53,021 nt of DNA from Acholeplasma sp. (lineage in GTDB: Bacteria > Bacillota_I > Bacilli_A > Acholeplasmatales > UBA5453): assembly GCA_012839355.1 (NCBI GenBank), contig DUNK01000002.1:1-53021 (forward strand), in the 5' to 3' direction. Within the stretch, counting starts at the first letter, position 1; each line of letters opens with the position of its first letter. Both the position numbers and the translations under genes were made by a program. This document shows positions 45,176 to 53,021 of the stretch, piece after piece. The notes under the pieces were generated by a model. The model had not been told where the DNA came from, did no database searches, and worked only from the letters and a program-made list of their open reading frames with translations.

Positions 45176-45979
45176 ATGAGAAAAGTATTTATTTTATTGT
45201 TAGTCTTTTTTGCAACACTATTATTAGGTAGTTGCCAAAAAGATGACAGCGAAACATTTATTGTTGGTTTAGAAGCGGACTATGCTCCCTTTAATTGGAT
45301 GAGTCCGAAAAAAGGCGAACATGGCGTTAAGATTTCTGGACAACCAGGATATGCTGATGGTTATGATGTTGTTATGGCAAAATATATTGCTGAAAGGCTT
45401 GGAAAACGTTTAGTAATTAAAGCAATTGAATGGGATGGATTAATAACTGCTCTTCAAAATGGAGAAATTGACGCGATTATTGCCGGAATGAGCCCAACTG
45501 AAACAAGAAAACAAACAGTAAATTTTAGTGATGTTTACTTTAGAAGCGAACAAGTTATCGTTGTTAAAAAAGGTTCTGTCTATGAAAACGCTACTTCTTT
45601 AAACGACTTTAATGGAGCGAAAATTGTTAACCAACTTGGAACTCTTCAAGAAGGGTTAACTGATCAAATCCCAAATGTTAATAAACAAACCTCGCTTAGC
45701 TCATACGCAGAATTAATTCAGGCTGTGCGTTCAAACGTTAGTGATGGATTTGTTGCTGAACTACCAATCGCTAGAAGCGCAACTAACACTAACTCAGATT
45801 TAGTTTATGTATCATTTACTGAAGGTAATGGTTTCGTTGTTGAAGATGAAGATGTTAGTGTATCTATTGCATTTAGAAAAAACGATGTTGAACTAATGAA
45901 TCAAGTTAATGAGATTTTAGCAACCATTTCCGATGAAACAAGAAACGCCTGGATGACTGAAGCACTAGAAAGGCAGTAA
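45176..45979 (+). CDS. Amino-acid ABC transporter, substrate-binding lipoprotein (probably lysine)
   Basis: Periplasmic-type binding protein (family 3) of 268 residues, with signal peptide and lipobox LLLGSC (Cys20). Ligand-binding pattern GLEADYAPFNWM, GYDVVMAKYIAERLGK, WDGLITALQNGEIDAIIAGMSPTETR, and VVEDEDVSVSIAFRKND is typical for polar amino acids. ATG 45176 follows AAAGGAGA; frames extending further upstream cross the riboswitch terminator and are not real. The lysine riboswitch indicates lysine as ligand (inference). Confidence 0.93.
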   Translation: MRKVFILLLVFFATLLLGSCQKDDSETFIVGLEADYAPFNWMSPKKGEHGVKISGQPGYADGYDVVMAKYIAERLGKRLVIKAIEWDGLITALQNGEIDAIIAGMSPTETRKQTVNFSDVYFRSEQVIVVKKGSVYENATSLNDFNGAKIVNQLGTLQEGLTDQIPNVNKQTSLSSYAELIQAVRSNVSDGFVAELPIARSATNTNSDLVYVSFTEGNGFVVEDEDVSVSIAFRKNDVELMNQVNEILATISDETRNAWMTEALERQ

Positions 45980-45981
45980 GC

Positions 45982-46728
45982 ATGTTAAGTGCGTTACCAG
46001 ACCAAAGTCAATTTTTTCAAACCATTTGGTATATCATTAAAACCTTTTATCCGATTATTCTTTACGGCTTAGGAATTACTTTTTTACTATCAGTTGTAGG
46101 AACTGTCGGCGGATTCGTTTTAAGTATCAGTTTAACACAAGCAAGGTTGGTTAACATTGACAGAAAAAGAGATAAAAAAGCGAATATATTTTTTAAAGCG
46201 GCGACAAGATCAGTAGCTAATGGTTATGTTACTTTGTTTCGCGGCACACCAATGATTGTCCAATCAATGATTATTTTCTATGGGATTAGTGCCTTAAAAA
46301 TCTTCCCTTGGTGGACTCCATTAACAGCAGGATTAATTATCGTTACAATTAACACAACAGCTTATATTAGCGAAGTCTTACGCGGTAGTGTTCAAGGTAT
46401 TTCTGTTGGGCAAATGGAAGCCGGCAGAAGTTTAGGATTAACGCACGGACAAACAATGAGAAAAATCATTTGGCCGCAAGCAATTAAAAACTCACTACCA
46501 GGCATTGGTAATGAGTTCGTTGTTAACTTAAAAGATACTGCCGTTTTATCAGTTATTAGTGTTGTTGATTTATTCTACGCTGTTAGACAATCAGCATCAA
46601 GCAACTATCGTTATGTAGAAGCCTTTATAGTTGCTGCAATAATTTATTTAATTATTACTTATACTTCATCTAAAGTAATTGCGTTTTTAGAAAAAAGAAT
46701 TGGTACTGTGAGGACGGAAAATGATTAA
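45982..46728 (+). CDS. Amino-acid ABC transporter permease
   Basis: A 248-residue HisM-type permease with about five membrane helices. The N-terminal helix ([24 protein letters not shown]), the [16 protein letters not shown] segment, and the EAA loop [29 protein letters not shown] are diagnostic. It begins 2 nt after the binding protein and overlaps the ATPase start by 8 nt, so the three genes are one operon. Confidence 0.95.
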   Translation: MLSALPDQSQFFQTIWYIIKTFYPIILYGLGITFLLSVVGTVGGFVLSISLTQARLVNIDRKRDKKANIFFKAATRSVANGYVTLFRGTPMIVQSMIIFYGISALKIFPWWTPLTAGLIIVTINTTAYISEVLRGSVQGISVGQMEAGRSLGLTHGQTMRKIIWPQAIKNSLPGIGNEFVVNLKDTAVLSVISVVDLFYAVRQSASSNYRYVEAFIVAAIIYLIITYTSSKVIAFLEKRIGTVRTEND

Positions 46729-47458
46729 AATAGAAAACCTTTATAAGTCTTACGGTAAAACAAATATACTAAAAGATGTTTCCTTACATATTAAAGATGG
46801 TGAAGTAGTAAGTATTATTGGCAAAAGCGGTTCAGGTAAAACAACCCTTTTAAGATGTCTAAATCTATTAATAGAACCTGATGAAGGATCAATCATTTTT
46901 GATGGAGTTGATATAACTTCTCCTTCTATAGACATTAATTCTATTAGAGCGAAAATGGGAATGGTGTTCCAAAGTTTTAATTTATTCCATAACCTAAATG
47001 TTATTGATAATTGTACGCTCGCCTTAAGAAATGTTTTAAAGATGGATAAAGAGGCCGCTAATGAAAAAGCGTTACTCTATTTAGATAAGGTTGGTATGAA
47101 AGACTTTGCTTATAAAAGTGTTTTAACTTTATCTGGTGGACAACAACAAAGAGTAGCTATCGCAAGAGCTTTACTTATGGAACCAAAAGTAATGTTGTTT
47201 GATGAACCCACAAGCGCTCTTGATCCATTATTAGTTGATGAAGTTCTATCAATTATTAAAAGTTTGAAAGGACAAATGACACTAGTCATTGTCACTCACG
47301 AAATGCGTTTTGCTTATGAGATTTCTGATCGTGTTGTATTTATGGATGATGGCGTAGTTAAGGAAATTAACAGTCCTGAAGAATTATTCAAAAAACCTCA
47401 AGAACCTGAAACAAAAGAGTTCATTGATATCATCAAATCCCAAACACTTATATTATAA
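46721..47458 (+). CDS. Amino-acid ABC transporter ATP-binding protein
   Basis: A 245-residue GlnQ/HisP-type ATPase that powers the preceding permease. Walker A is GKSGSGKTT (34-42), Q-loop MVFQSFNLF, signature [15 protein letters not shown], Walker [14 protein letters not shown] and the H-loop VTHEMRFA. It is the last gene of the lysine-riboswitch operon, ended by a long hairpin. Confidence 0.97.
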   Translation: MIKIENLYKSYGKTNILKDVSLHIKDGEVVSIIGKSGSGKTTLLRCLNLLIEPDEGSIIFDGVDITSPSIDINSIRAKMGMVFQSFNLFHNLNVIDNCTLALRNVLKMDKEAANEKALLYLDKVGMKDFAYKSVLTLSGGQQQRVAIARALLMEPKVMLFDEPTSALDPLLVDEVLSIIKSLKGQMTLVIVTHEMRFAYEISDRVVFMDDGVVKEINSPEELFKKPQEPETKEFIDIIKSQTLIL

Positions 47459-47479
47459 AAAACATTTATATGACCCTCC

Positions 47480-47529
47480 GGAACAACCAAACAAATTTAC
47501 CCTTTTATTTGTTTGTTGTTCCTTTTTTT
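47480..47529 (+). terminator. Terminator of the lysine transporter operon
   Basis: A long stem of about 16 bp, GGAACAAC..AAACAAAT with ATTTGTTTG..TGTTCC, loop of about 10 nt, then seven or more Ts. Only the plus strand has a U-tract. Confidence 0.9.
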
Positions 47530-47537
47530 ATTGCTTA

Positions 47538-48902
47538 TTAAAACAACAATAACATCAAAGTTGCTATTAAGTAATAAGTAAGGATTGCAACAATATCCGC
47601 TAGTGTTGTAAGGATTGGACCTGAAGCATTATCAGCATCCATATTTTTACTAGTAAAAAAGATTGGTAATACTGTTCCAAGTAGTCCTGAAATAAACATT
47701 CCGCTGAAGAGCGATGCACTTACAACAATACCTAACTTATATGGTGAAATTAAATCCCCTGCGTTATTTTTTTGGCCTGTAACTGCTGAGAATATTGACA
47801 CCATAACAAACCCAAAGACTGCGACCAACAAACAATTTAATAGCATAATAAATAATTCTTTTCTAAAGAATGAACGTCTATCATCTTTTGTTGATAGTTC
47901 ATTTTTGTGAATACCTAGGATTGTAACAGCTAAGTTTTGGGTACCAATATTACCTGCCATATCTAAAACGAGCGGTTGGAATAACACTAATGCGAACACT
48001 TCGCTAAGCGTTAATTCAAACGCAGGAACTAACAAGAAAAGAATCGCTATCACCATGTTTAAAACTGTTGCTATAATTAACCAAGGCAATCTTTTCGCAC
48101 TTCTTTGAAATCCTGTATATGATTCATCACGACTAGGTAATGATGCGAAACTAATATATAACTCATCATAATCTTTAATTAACTGTTCAAGAACGTCATC
48201 GGCTGTAATAATACCTAATAATTCTTCTTGATGATCAAGCACTGGAAGTGATGTAAGGTCATAGTCTTTAGCTATTTTAATCGCTTCTTTAATTGTTGTA
48301 TCATTATAAGCATAATGAAAATCATCATCCATTAACTCTTTAATTGAATCATTAGCTCTTGCGACAATTAAATCTTTTAAATGTAAAACACCAACAAGTT
48401 TACTTTCATTATCTAAAACATAAATATTATCAATAAATTCATTTTCTTTAACATTACTAAAGACATACGAAGTTGCTTGTTTAACTGTCGTATTTATGTT
48501 AATGCTTAAATACTCTGTCGTCATAATTGAAGGTGCTAAATCATTTGAATATTTTAAAAGGTCTTTAATAATGTTAGCTTTCTTTTCTTCAACATATTCT
48601 AATATTTCTAATTGTTCTTCTTTATCATAAAAACCGATAAACTCTTTTAATTCGTCAACTTCCAAGTTGTTAAGTATTTGTTTTTTTCTGACATCATTAA
48701 AATCTTCAAACACTTCTGTCTGCTGATATTCTGATAATCTAGAAAACACTTCAGCAGATTTTTTAACACCAATTAAATCTAAAACACGAGTTTGTTCATC
48801 CTTTTCTAACTCATAAAAAACTTCACTTATATCATAAGCTTGCATTTTATTTAATTCTCTTTTGAGAGCGTAGTTAGATTTTTTAAAATCAAGATTCATC
48901 AT
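47538..48902 (-). CDS. mgtE: MgtE-family magnesium transporter, copy 1
   Basis: A 454-residue Mg2+ channel/transporter. The N-terminal superhelical domain (about 1-125), a CBS pair (about 130-250) and five membrane helices (about 275-454) are in the normal order. The pore region has LVLDMAGNIGTQNLAV, close to the consensus M-G-G-N-x-G-x-Q, and the final helix retains SGPILTTLADIVA with the selectivity Asp. CBS and N domains normally close the pore when cytosolic Mg2+ is high. It overlaps copy 2 by 4 nt. Confidence 0.93.
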   Translation of the reverse strand: MMNLDFKKSNYALKRELNKMQAYDISEVFYELEKDEQTRVLDLIGVKKSAEVFSRLSEYQQTEVFEDFNDVRKKQILNNLEVDELKEFIGFYDKEEQLEILEYVEEKKANIIKDLLKYSNDLAPSIMTTEYLSININTTVKQATSYVFSNVKENEFIDNIYVLDNESKLVGVLHLKDLIVARANDSIKELMDDDFHYAYNDTTIKEAIKIAKDYDLTSLPVLDHQEELLGIITADDVLEQLIKDYDELYISFASLPSRDESYTGFQRSAKRLPWLIIATVLNMVIAILFLLVPAFELTLSEVFALVLFQPLVLDMAGNIGTQNLAVTILGIHKNELSTKDDRRSFFRKELFIMLLNCLLVAVFGFVMVSIFSAVTGQKNNAGDLISPYKLGIVVSASLFSGMFISGLLGTVLPIFFTSKNMDADNASGPILTTLADIVAILTYYLIATLMLLLF

Positions 48903-50266
48903 ATCATCCCTACCCCCTTCAAAATTAATGCCGCTAAACCAAAATAGACAAGCGATGAGAAAAAGTCTATCAATGTAGTTATGAGTGGACCACTTACTAC
49001 CGCCGGGTCAACTCTCAACGCTTTAAACATATGTGGCAAAAGAATCGCTAATGAACTAACAAGCCCAATAACTATTACAAGCGATATTGTTATGATGCTT
49101 GCGAATATTAAGGCTGTCTGAACATTCGTATATTCGCCTGCACTTTCAGGCAAGCCTGCTTGTGTTAAATAAACAAACACAAAAGAAATTATAAACGTTA
49201 TCACACCTAAAAGAACGCTAGTAATAAAACTGGAAGCGAACTCTTTTCTAATCTCGCTTTTTTTCATTTTTCCTTCATCAGCAATCGCCTTTAAAGAAAC
49301 CGCCAGTGTTTGTGTAGCAACATTACTTGGAGAATCTAACATCAATGGTTGGAAAAATGCTAGTATCGTTACCCCACTAATACTTCCAATCATAACATCT
49401 GAAAAAGACATTAAAGGAATGGAGATAATCATTAAGACAATTAACCAAGGTAATCTTCTAAAAGCCGTTCTAATCCAAGTATGTGTTCTATCAGTAGCAG
49501 GTAAGGCTGCTAACTTTTCAAAGTCTTCTTCTGCCTCTTGTGTTGCAACATCAATAATATCATCAAGTGTTAAAAAACCAATTAGTTTGTTTTCTTCATT
49601 AATAACTGGTAGTTCATACAACTCATAGTTTTTCATGTCATGGACCGCTTCAGTTACTGGCGAATCATCATAAACCGTTGGAATATTTATCATTATCTCT
49701 TCAATCAACTTTGGGCTTCTCGCTTTAACAAGCGTTCTTAAATCAACCGCACCTAAATAGTTTTCTTCTTCATCTACAACAAATAATAAATTAATGCTTT
49801 CAGCATCTGGAGCTTGTTTAATTAAACTTGAAGAAGCCTCTTTTACATCCATGTTAGGAACAATGTGGACATATTCGTTTGACATATAAGCACCCACTAA
49901 ATCATCATCGTACTCAATATTTTTTTGAATATCTTCAGCATCTTCTAAAGTTTCAATAAGTTTATCTCTTAATTCATCATCTTCGTATTCTTGTAAAATA
50001 TCGACAGTATCATCAACATACATTTCATCTAAGATTTTTGTTTGTTTAGATATATCAAAAGTCTCTAAAAGATCCGCAGCAAACGCTGGGTCTAAATAAG
50101 CAACTATTTCTGCTATTTGTTCATCAGTTAATAATTGATAAAGTGTTTCTTGTTCCAGAGGTGTTAACTCCTTTAATTCATTTGCAATATCATATGCGTG
50201 TAACTCATCAATTCTTTCCTGAAAATCCTTCTTATTTAATTTTTCAGTTAAGAGTTCTTTAATCAT
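48899..50266 (-). CDS. mgtE: MgtE-family magnesium transporter, copy 2 (divergent pore motif)
   Basis: A 455-residue paralogue with the same N-CBS-TM layout as its neighbour. Its pore motif reads LMLDSPSNVATQTLAV, so the conserved G-G-N-x-G is lost (S-P-S-N-V-A), while SGPLITTLIDFFSSL keeps the late Asp. It could be a heteromer partner, a transporter for another divalent ion, or a degenerate copy. No M-box is seen; the leader from the TATAAT at 50311-50316 is only about 50 nt, so control is probably post-translational through Mg2+ binding. Confidence 0.92.
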   Translation of the reverse strand: MIKELLTEKLNKKDFQERIDELHAYDIANELKELTPLEQETLYQLLTDEQIAEIVAYLDPAFAADLLETFDISKQTKILDEMYVDDTVDILQEYEDDELRDKLIETLEDAEDIQKNIEYDDDLVGAYMSNEYVHIVPNMDVKEASSSLIKQAPDAESINLLFVVDEEENYLGAVDLRTLVKARSPKLIEEIMINIPTVYDDSPVTEAVHDMKNYELYELPVINEENKLIGFLTLDDIIDVATQEAEEDFEKLAALPATDRTHTWIRTAFRRLPWLIVLMIISIPLMSFSDVMIGSISGVTILAFFQPLMLDSPSNVATQTLAVSLKAIADEGKMKKSEIRKEFASSFITSVLLGVITFIISFVFVYLTQAGLPESAGEYTNVQTALIFASIITISLVIVIGLVSSLAILLPHMFKALRVDPAVVSGPLITTLIDFFSSLVYFGLAALILKGVGMI

Positions 50267-50328
50267 TTGCCCACTCCTTCCTTCTAAATATTTTTTTTAT
50301 TCCTCTATCATTATACAACACCAACCTT

Positions 50329-50363
50329 AAAAAAAAGAACTAAATTAAATTTTCAGTTCTTTT
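50329..50363 (-). terminator. Terminator of the acetyltransferase gene
   Basis: AAAAGAACT and AGTTCTTTT stem with a 13-nt loop, followed by Ts on the minus strand. Confidence 0.8.
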
Positions 50364-50397
50364 CTATCGTTTATTTCGCAATTATTATTACTGTTTT

Positions 50398-50946
50398 TTA
50401 TAATTCATTTTCTAAAATTGTTATTGCTGCTTTATAACTTTGATTTGTTTTGGTTGTTAATATAACATCTTTATAAAACTTAAATCCACATTTTTCTAAC
50501 ACCCTTTTTGATTGTTTGTTATCTTCAAAATAACTAGCATGTAGAAAATCTAATTTTAACTTTTTAAAACAATATTCAACAACTGCCTTAACTGCTTCTG
50601 GCATCAGTCCTAGACCCCAATAATCTTTACTTAAAACATAACCTATTTCTCTACCAACCTTATTATCTAATTCTGGTGACAAACTCTCATTATATTTTTC
50701 TATCCCTAATGAACCAATTACTTTACCTTGATACTCTACCGCAAAAGTCTTTTTTTCTTCAATAAACATTTTTAAGATTTCTAAAGATTCTTCTTTGTTT
50801 TTGTGGTGAGTCCAACCAGCCATTTCTCCTACTCCTTCAACTTTAGCATATTCATAAAAATCATCTAAATCTTTTAATGTCCATGGTCTTAAAGTTAATC
50901 TTTCAGTTTTCATTATTACATTTGATACATCAATGTTCGCATTCAT
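50398..50946 (-). CDS. GNAT-family N-acetyltransferase (RimJ-like)
   Basis: A 182-residue Acetyltransf_3 protein. TERLTLRPWTLKDLDDFYEYA opens the domain. The acetyl-CoA site is in REIGYVLSKDYWGLGLMPEAVKAVVEY, and the C-terminus has ASYFEDNKQSKRVLEKCGF. Similar proteins acetylate ribosomal protein N-termini or small molecules; the target cannot be read from sequence. The start at 50946 is used, but MKTERL (50913) is equally plausible. It follows the next membrane protein gene by 10 nt. Confidence 0.88.
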   Translation of the reverse strand: MNANIDVSNVIMKTERLTLRPWTLKDLDDFYEYAKVEGVGEMAGWTHHKNKEESLEILKMFIEEKKTFAVEYQGKVIGSLGIEKYNESLSPELDNKVGREIGYVLSKDYWGLGLMPEAVKAVVEYCFKKLKLDFLHASYFEDNKQSKRVLEKCGFKFYKDVILTTKTNQSYKAAITILENEL

Positions 50947-50956
50947 TTCTATTACC

Positions 50957-51358
50957 TTACAATGTTGTTTCTTTTTCTTTTATTTCTTTTAATAATACAA
51001 ATGCTCCAATTATTGGAAGAAGAAACTGCCCTTTTAATATGTTTTTAGCTGAAGAGGGAAAAGTTTTTACAGCATCTTTACCGACTTTATTTTTCATTAT
51101 TGCAGCAACAATACCAAAAATGATACAAACGCCTAAACAAACAAAAGTGTTTATTTGTTCAATGCCAAAACCTTTATCAGCATTTATAATCCCTATACAT
51201 ACTGTAACTATCAAAAACAACACACACAAAAATGCAGCCATTATGAAAACTCTAGTGTTTTTTGCTAGTTTTTTAAGTTCTTTCTTTTGAACTTCAGTAA
51301 CTTCTGTTTTGTTTGGTTTTACATCGTCTTTGAAAATCTGCTTGTTGTTTCTATTCAT
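50957..51358 (-). CDS. Membrane protein of unknown function
   Basis: A 133-residue protein with a charged, Lys-rich N-terminus (about 1-35) and two to three hydrophobic segments (VFIMAAFLCVLFLIVTVCIGII, INTFVCLGVCIIFGIVAAI, LLPIIGAFVLL). No family recognised. AGGAGAA precedes the ATG. It probably forms a two-gene unit with the acetyltransferase. Confidence 0.7.
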   Translation of the reverse strand: MNRNNKQIFKDDVKPNKTEVTEVQKKELKKLAKNTRVFIMAAFLCVLFLIVTVCIGIINADKGFGIEQINTFVCLGVCIIFGIVAAIMKNKVGKDAVKTFPSSAKNILKGQFLLPIIGAFVLLKEIKEKETTL

Positions 51359-51393
51359 CTTATTCTCCTAAAATATAAAGAGTCTATATATTT

Positions 51394-51423
51394 ATTATAA
51401 CGATATCCCTTATTAATTGTTAA
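51394..51423 (-). promoter_or_regulatory. Promoter of the membrane protein/acetyltransferase unit
   Basis: Minus-strand TTAACA (51418-51423), 18-nt spacer, TATAAT (51394-51399). This is the only element seen in 51359-51481. Confidence 0.55.
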
Positions 51424-51481
51424 AGGTTAATAGTTTATTTTACGATTCAACTTTCGCTCAAACAAAATTATACTTATTTCG

Positions 51482-52285
51482 TTACTTGTTGTATTGAGAC
51501 AAAACAAAATCTATTTCTTTTAATGATTTTTCTATTTCATCACAGTTTAAATCTCTTATAGTTAATTTAGTTTTATCAATATCTTCTAATTGCTTTCTTA
51601 TGCTCCTTTTTATATACATATCGTGTAATTTGTCTTTAGATAGATTGTTTAAATCAATTTTTACCCTATTCTTTCTATTTATACTTCTTGATTCCAACAT
51701 TTCTAACATTTGTTTTTTAGTAAATGGTAACTGTTTGTTATAGTACTCTCAAATTTTATGTATATCATAAAAATCTCTAGCTCTTCTTATTTGGTCATCT
51801 TTTTCTTCTTTATTATTAAGAAAGCCTTGATATAGTTCTTTTTGAAGCAATATCTTTTCAAATAGTGTTCTATATGGTTCTTGGGTCTTTACAGTAATTT
51901 CTTTTATTTCATACTCTTTTATTTCATCATTATTTAAATATTTCATTATATATGGTGAAATCTTTTTTTCGACAATTGGAAAAGGATCTAAAAAAGTTAA
52001 CAATTCCAATCTTATTCTGTTTTCTACTTTAAAATCATCTTTATTATCATCCGCACCATAATTTAAAAAGATTACTTTAAAATCTTGAAATATTTTTGTT
52101 TCATCTTCTATATTCCATGCCCAGTGAGTTTTAATATCTTCAATAATTTTATGAGTTTGTTTTTGGGCCCCTTTTTTACTATTGTGTTTAACAGATAAAT
52201 CAATATCTTCAGAAAACCTTTTAATTATATCGAAACATTTCGCAAGTGCTGTTCCCCCAATAAACACAATATCGTTATTATTTAA
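51482..52285 (-). pseudogene. AbiEii/AbiGii-family nucleotidyltransferase toxin, broken
   Basis: Remnant of the toxin of a type IV AbiE toxin-antitoxin pair. The nucleotidyltransferase motif is present (VFIGGTALAKCFDII..FSEDIDLSV), with the later LFEKILL and RRARDFYDIHK motifs. The N-terminal part (about 40-50 residues before GGT) is missing at the junction with the ATPase fragment. An in-frame TGA at 51749-51751 follows YDIHKI, and the same frame then continues EYYNKQLPFTKKQ to the stop at 51482, so the 90-residue C-terminus is separated by one nonsense codon. TGA is a stop elsewhere in the window. No AbiEi antitoxin is visible. Confidence 0.82.
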
Positions 52286-53021
52286 TTAATCCGTATAAAT
52301 TACTCTACAAAATACTCCTGAACCAGAAGCTCTATCCATCGCTCTTTTGAAGCCTTGAGCACCTTTTGAATGATGATGACTATATATAATCGTACATCCG
52401 GTTTCTTTGCTGATTTTATCGAAGATATTTGTAAATGCACCCATTTGAGAAGCATTGTTTTCATCTACAGTAATTACCTTATAAATTGGATCAATGATGA
52501 TTGCTTCGTATCCCTTATTTGCGACTTTTCGTATGATTTTTGGTGCTAGTTTATCAAGAGGCATCGAGCTTCCTCGAAGACTCCAAACAACAAAATCTTG
52601 TTCATATTTAGGTTCCACACCAAGCGCAAGATGTATCTCATCAATCCGGTTACCACAGCTTTTTTCAGCAATTTCTAAATTCACATAAAACACTTTTGTC
52701 TTTTTGCATTGAAAACCTAGCCATTTTCGTCCTTCTGCTAGTGCAATAGCTAATTCAATTAATAAGAAACTTTTACCGGCTTTGGAAGAACCTGAAATGA
52801 GCATTTTGTGTCCAACACGAACAATGCCTTCTATAAGTTGAGGTTCTAAGAATTCCTTTTTTGTACGGATTTGTCCACTCGTCTTTTCTTGAGGTAATTC
52901 ATCAGTATTTCCTTCAGCAAAATCTAGCCATTCATTCCAATAACGTCTTCCTATGTTAGTATCCACTAAAGTTTGAAGTACACCATTTCGTGTGACACCA
53001 GGCATTCTTGAAAGTCTTGAT
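52286..53021 (-). CDS. RepA-like AAA ATPase of a mobile element, both ends incomplete
   Basis: AAA_25-type ATPase found in phage, plasmid and integrative-element replication genes. RLSRMPGVTRNGVLQTLVDTNIG reads open to the window edge with no start codon needed. Walker A is ISGSSKAGKSF, Walker B EAIIIDPIYK, and TIIYSHHHSKGAQG with RAMDRASGSGVF matches the family closely. The family continues FARDPDAL, but here the frame breaks at VF into CRVIYTD and stops, so the C-terminus is cut near 52305. GC is higher than the neighbours (26 of 60 bases in 52321-52380 against 17 of 60 in 51841-51900). Confidence 0.82.
   Translation of the reverse strand, partial: SRLSRMPGVTRNGVLQTLVDTNIGRRYWNEWLDFAEGNTDELPQEKTSGQIRTKKEFLEPQLIEGIVRVGHKMLISGSSKAGKSFLLIELAIALAEGRKWLGFQCKKTKVFYVNLEIAEKSCGNRIDEIHLALGVEPKYEQDFVVWSLRGSSMPLDKLAPKIIRKVANKGYEAIIIDPIYKVITVDENNASQMGAFTNIFDKISKETGCTIIYSHHHSKGAQGFKRAMDRASGSGVFCRVIYTD

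Noticed and set aside
50267-50397. M-box magnesium riboswitch before mgtE
   Set aside because: The leader is only about 50 nt, far too short, and shows no M-box elements.
50877-51290. Plus-strand 137-residue reading frame
   Set aside because: Antisense to the acetyltransferase and membrane protein genes, which have promoter, ribosome sites and terminator.

Overview
The window is AT-rich DNA from a low-GC Bacillota-type bacterium. Gene order follows Bacillus subtilis over long stretches: rny-ymdB-miaB-ymcA, the yqeG-yqeH-yqeK-rsfS-comEA-comEC-holA-rpsT late-competence block, and alaS-ruvX-yrzB-trmR-yrrN-yrrO-greA. The mltG gene (murein lytic transglycosylase) that normally sits between yrzB and trmR is absent, and no cell-wall gene is seen. 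With the very low GC and compact operons this suggests a wall-less or Mollicutes-related lineage (Acholeplasma/Izemoplasma-like) using the standard code, because TGA ends several genes and the long reading frames carry TGG for Trp. The taxonomic placement is inference.

Layout, left to right. 1-248 is a perfect inverted repeat that folds the contig back on itself inside rluB. 105-9287 (minus) holds rluB, efp, aroQ, aroK, miaA, mutL, mutS and a 644-residue repeat protein. 9410-13549 (minus) is the RNase Y neighbourhood: ymcA-like, miaB, ymdB, rny. A lone membrane-anchored protein (plus) is followed by recA and pgsA (minus) and rpsT (plus). 16367-23565 (minus) is the competence and ribosome-assembly block: dnaQ-like exonuclease, holA, comEC, comEA, rsfS, yqeK, yqeH, yqeG, greA. 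23677-30220 (minus) holds a YgjP-like metallopeptidase, the tRNA wobble-uridine modification set (trhP2, trhP1, trmR), yrzB, ruvX and alaS under a T-box leader. 30480-36089 (minus) holds a PAP2 phosphatase, a patatin, smpB, rnr and eno. 36872-40555 (plus) holds gpmI and an unusual GH13-type protein. tRNA-Lys(CTT) and tRNA-Ser(GGA) follow, then an orphan PTS IIC protein, an alpha/beta hydrolase and an M17 aminopeptidase (minus). 44938-47458 (plus) is a lysine riboswitch driving a three-gene amino-acid ABC transporter. Two tandem MgtE magnesium transporters, a GNAT acetyltransferase and a membrane protein follow (minus). The last 1.5 kb contains a broken AbiEii toxin gene joined to a higher-GC mobile-element ATPase that lacks its C-terminus and runs off the window.

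Functionally this is mostly housekeeping: translation and tRNA modification (efp, miaA, miaB, trhP1/2, trmR, alaS, smpB), RNA turnover (rny, rnr, ymdB), DNA repair and uptake (mutS, mutL, recA, comEA, comEC), lower glycolysis (eno, gpmI) and uptake of amino acids and Mg2+. No new defence or mobile system is convincingly present. The points most worth a second look are the lysine riboswitch assigning the transporter, Arg at the EF-P tip, the cytoplasmic-looking InlB-type repeat protein, the divergent GH13 protein, the degenerate MgtE copy, and the two anomalous ends (fold-back on the left, compositional junction on the right), which look like contig-end artefacts or recombination scars. No intergenic gap above 300 bases lacks an identified element.
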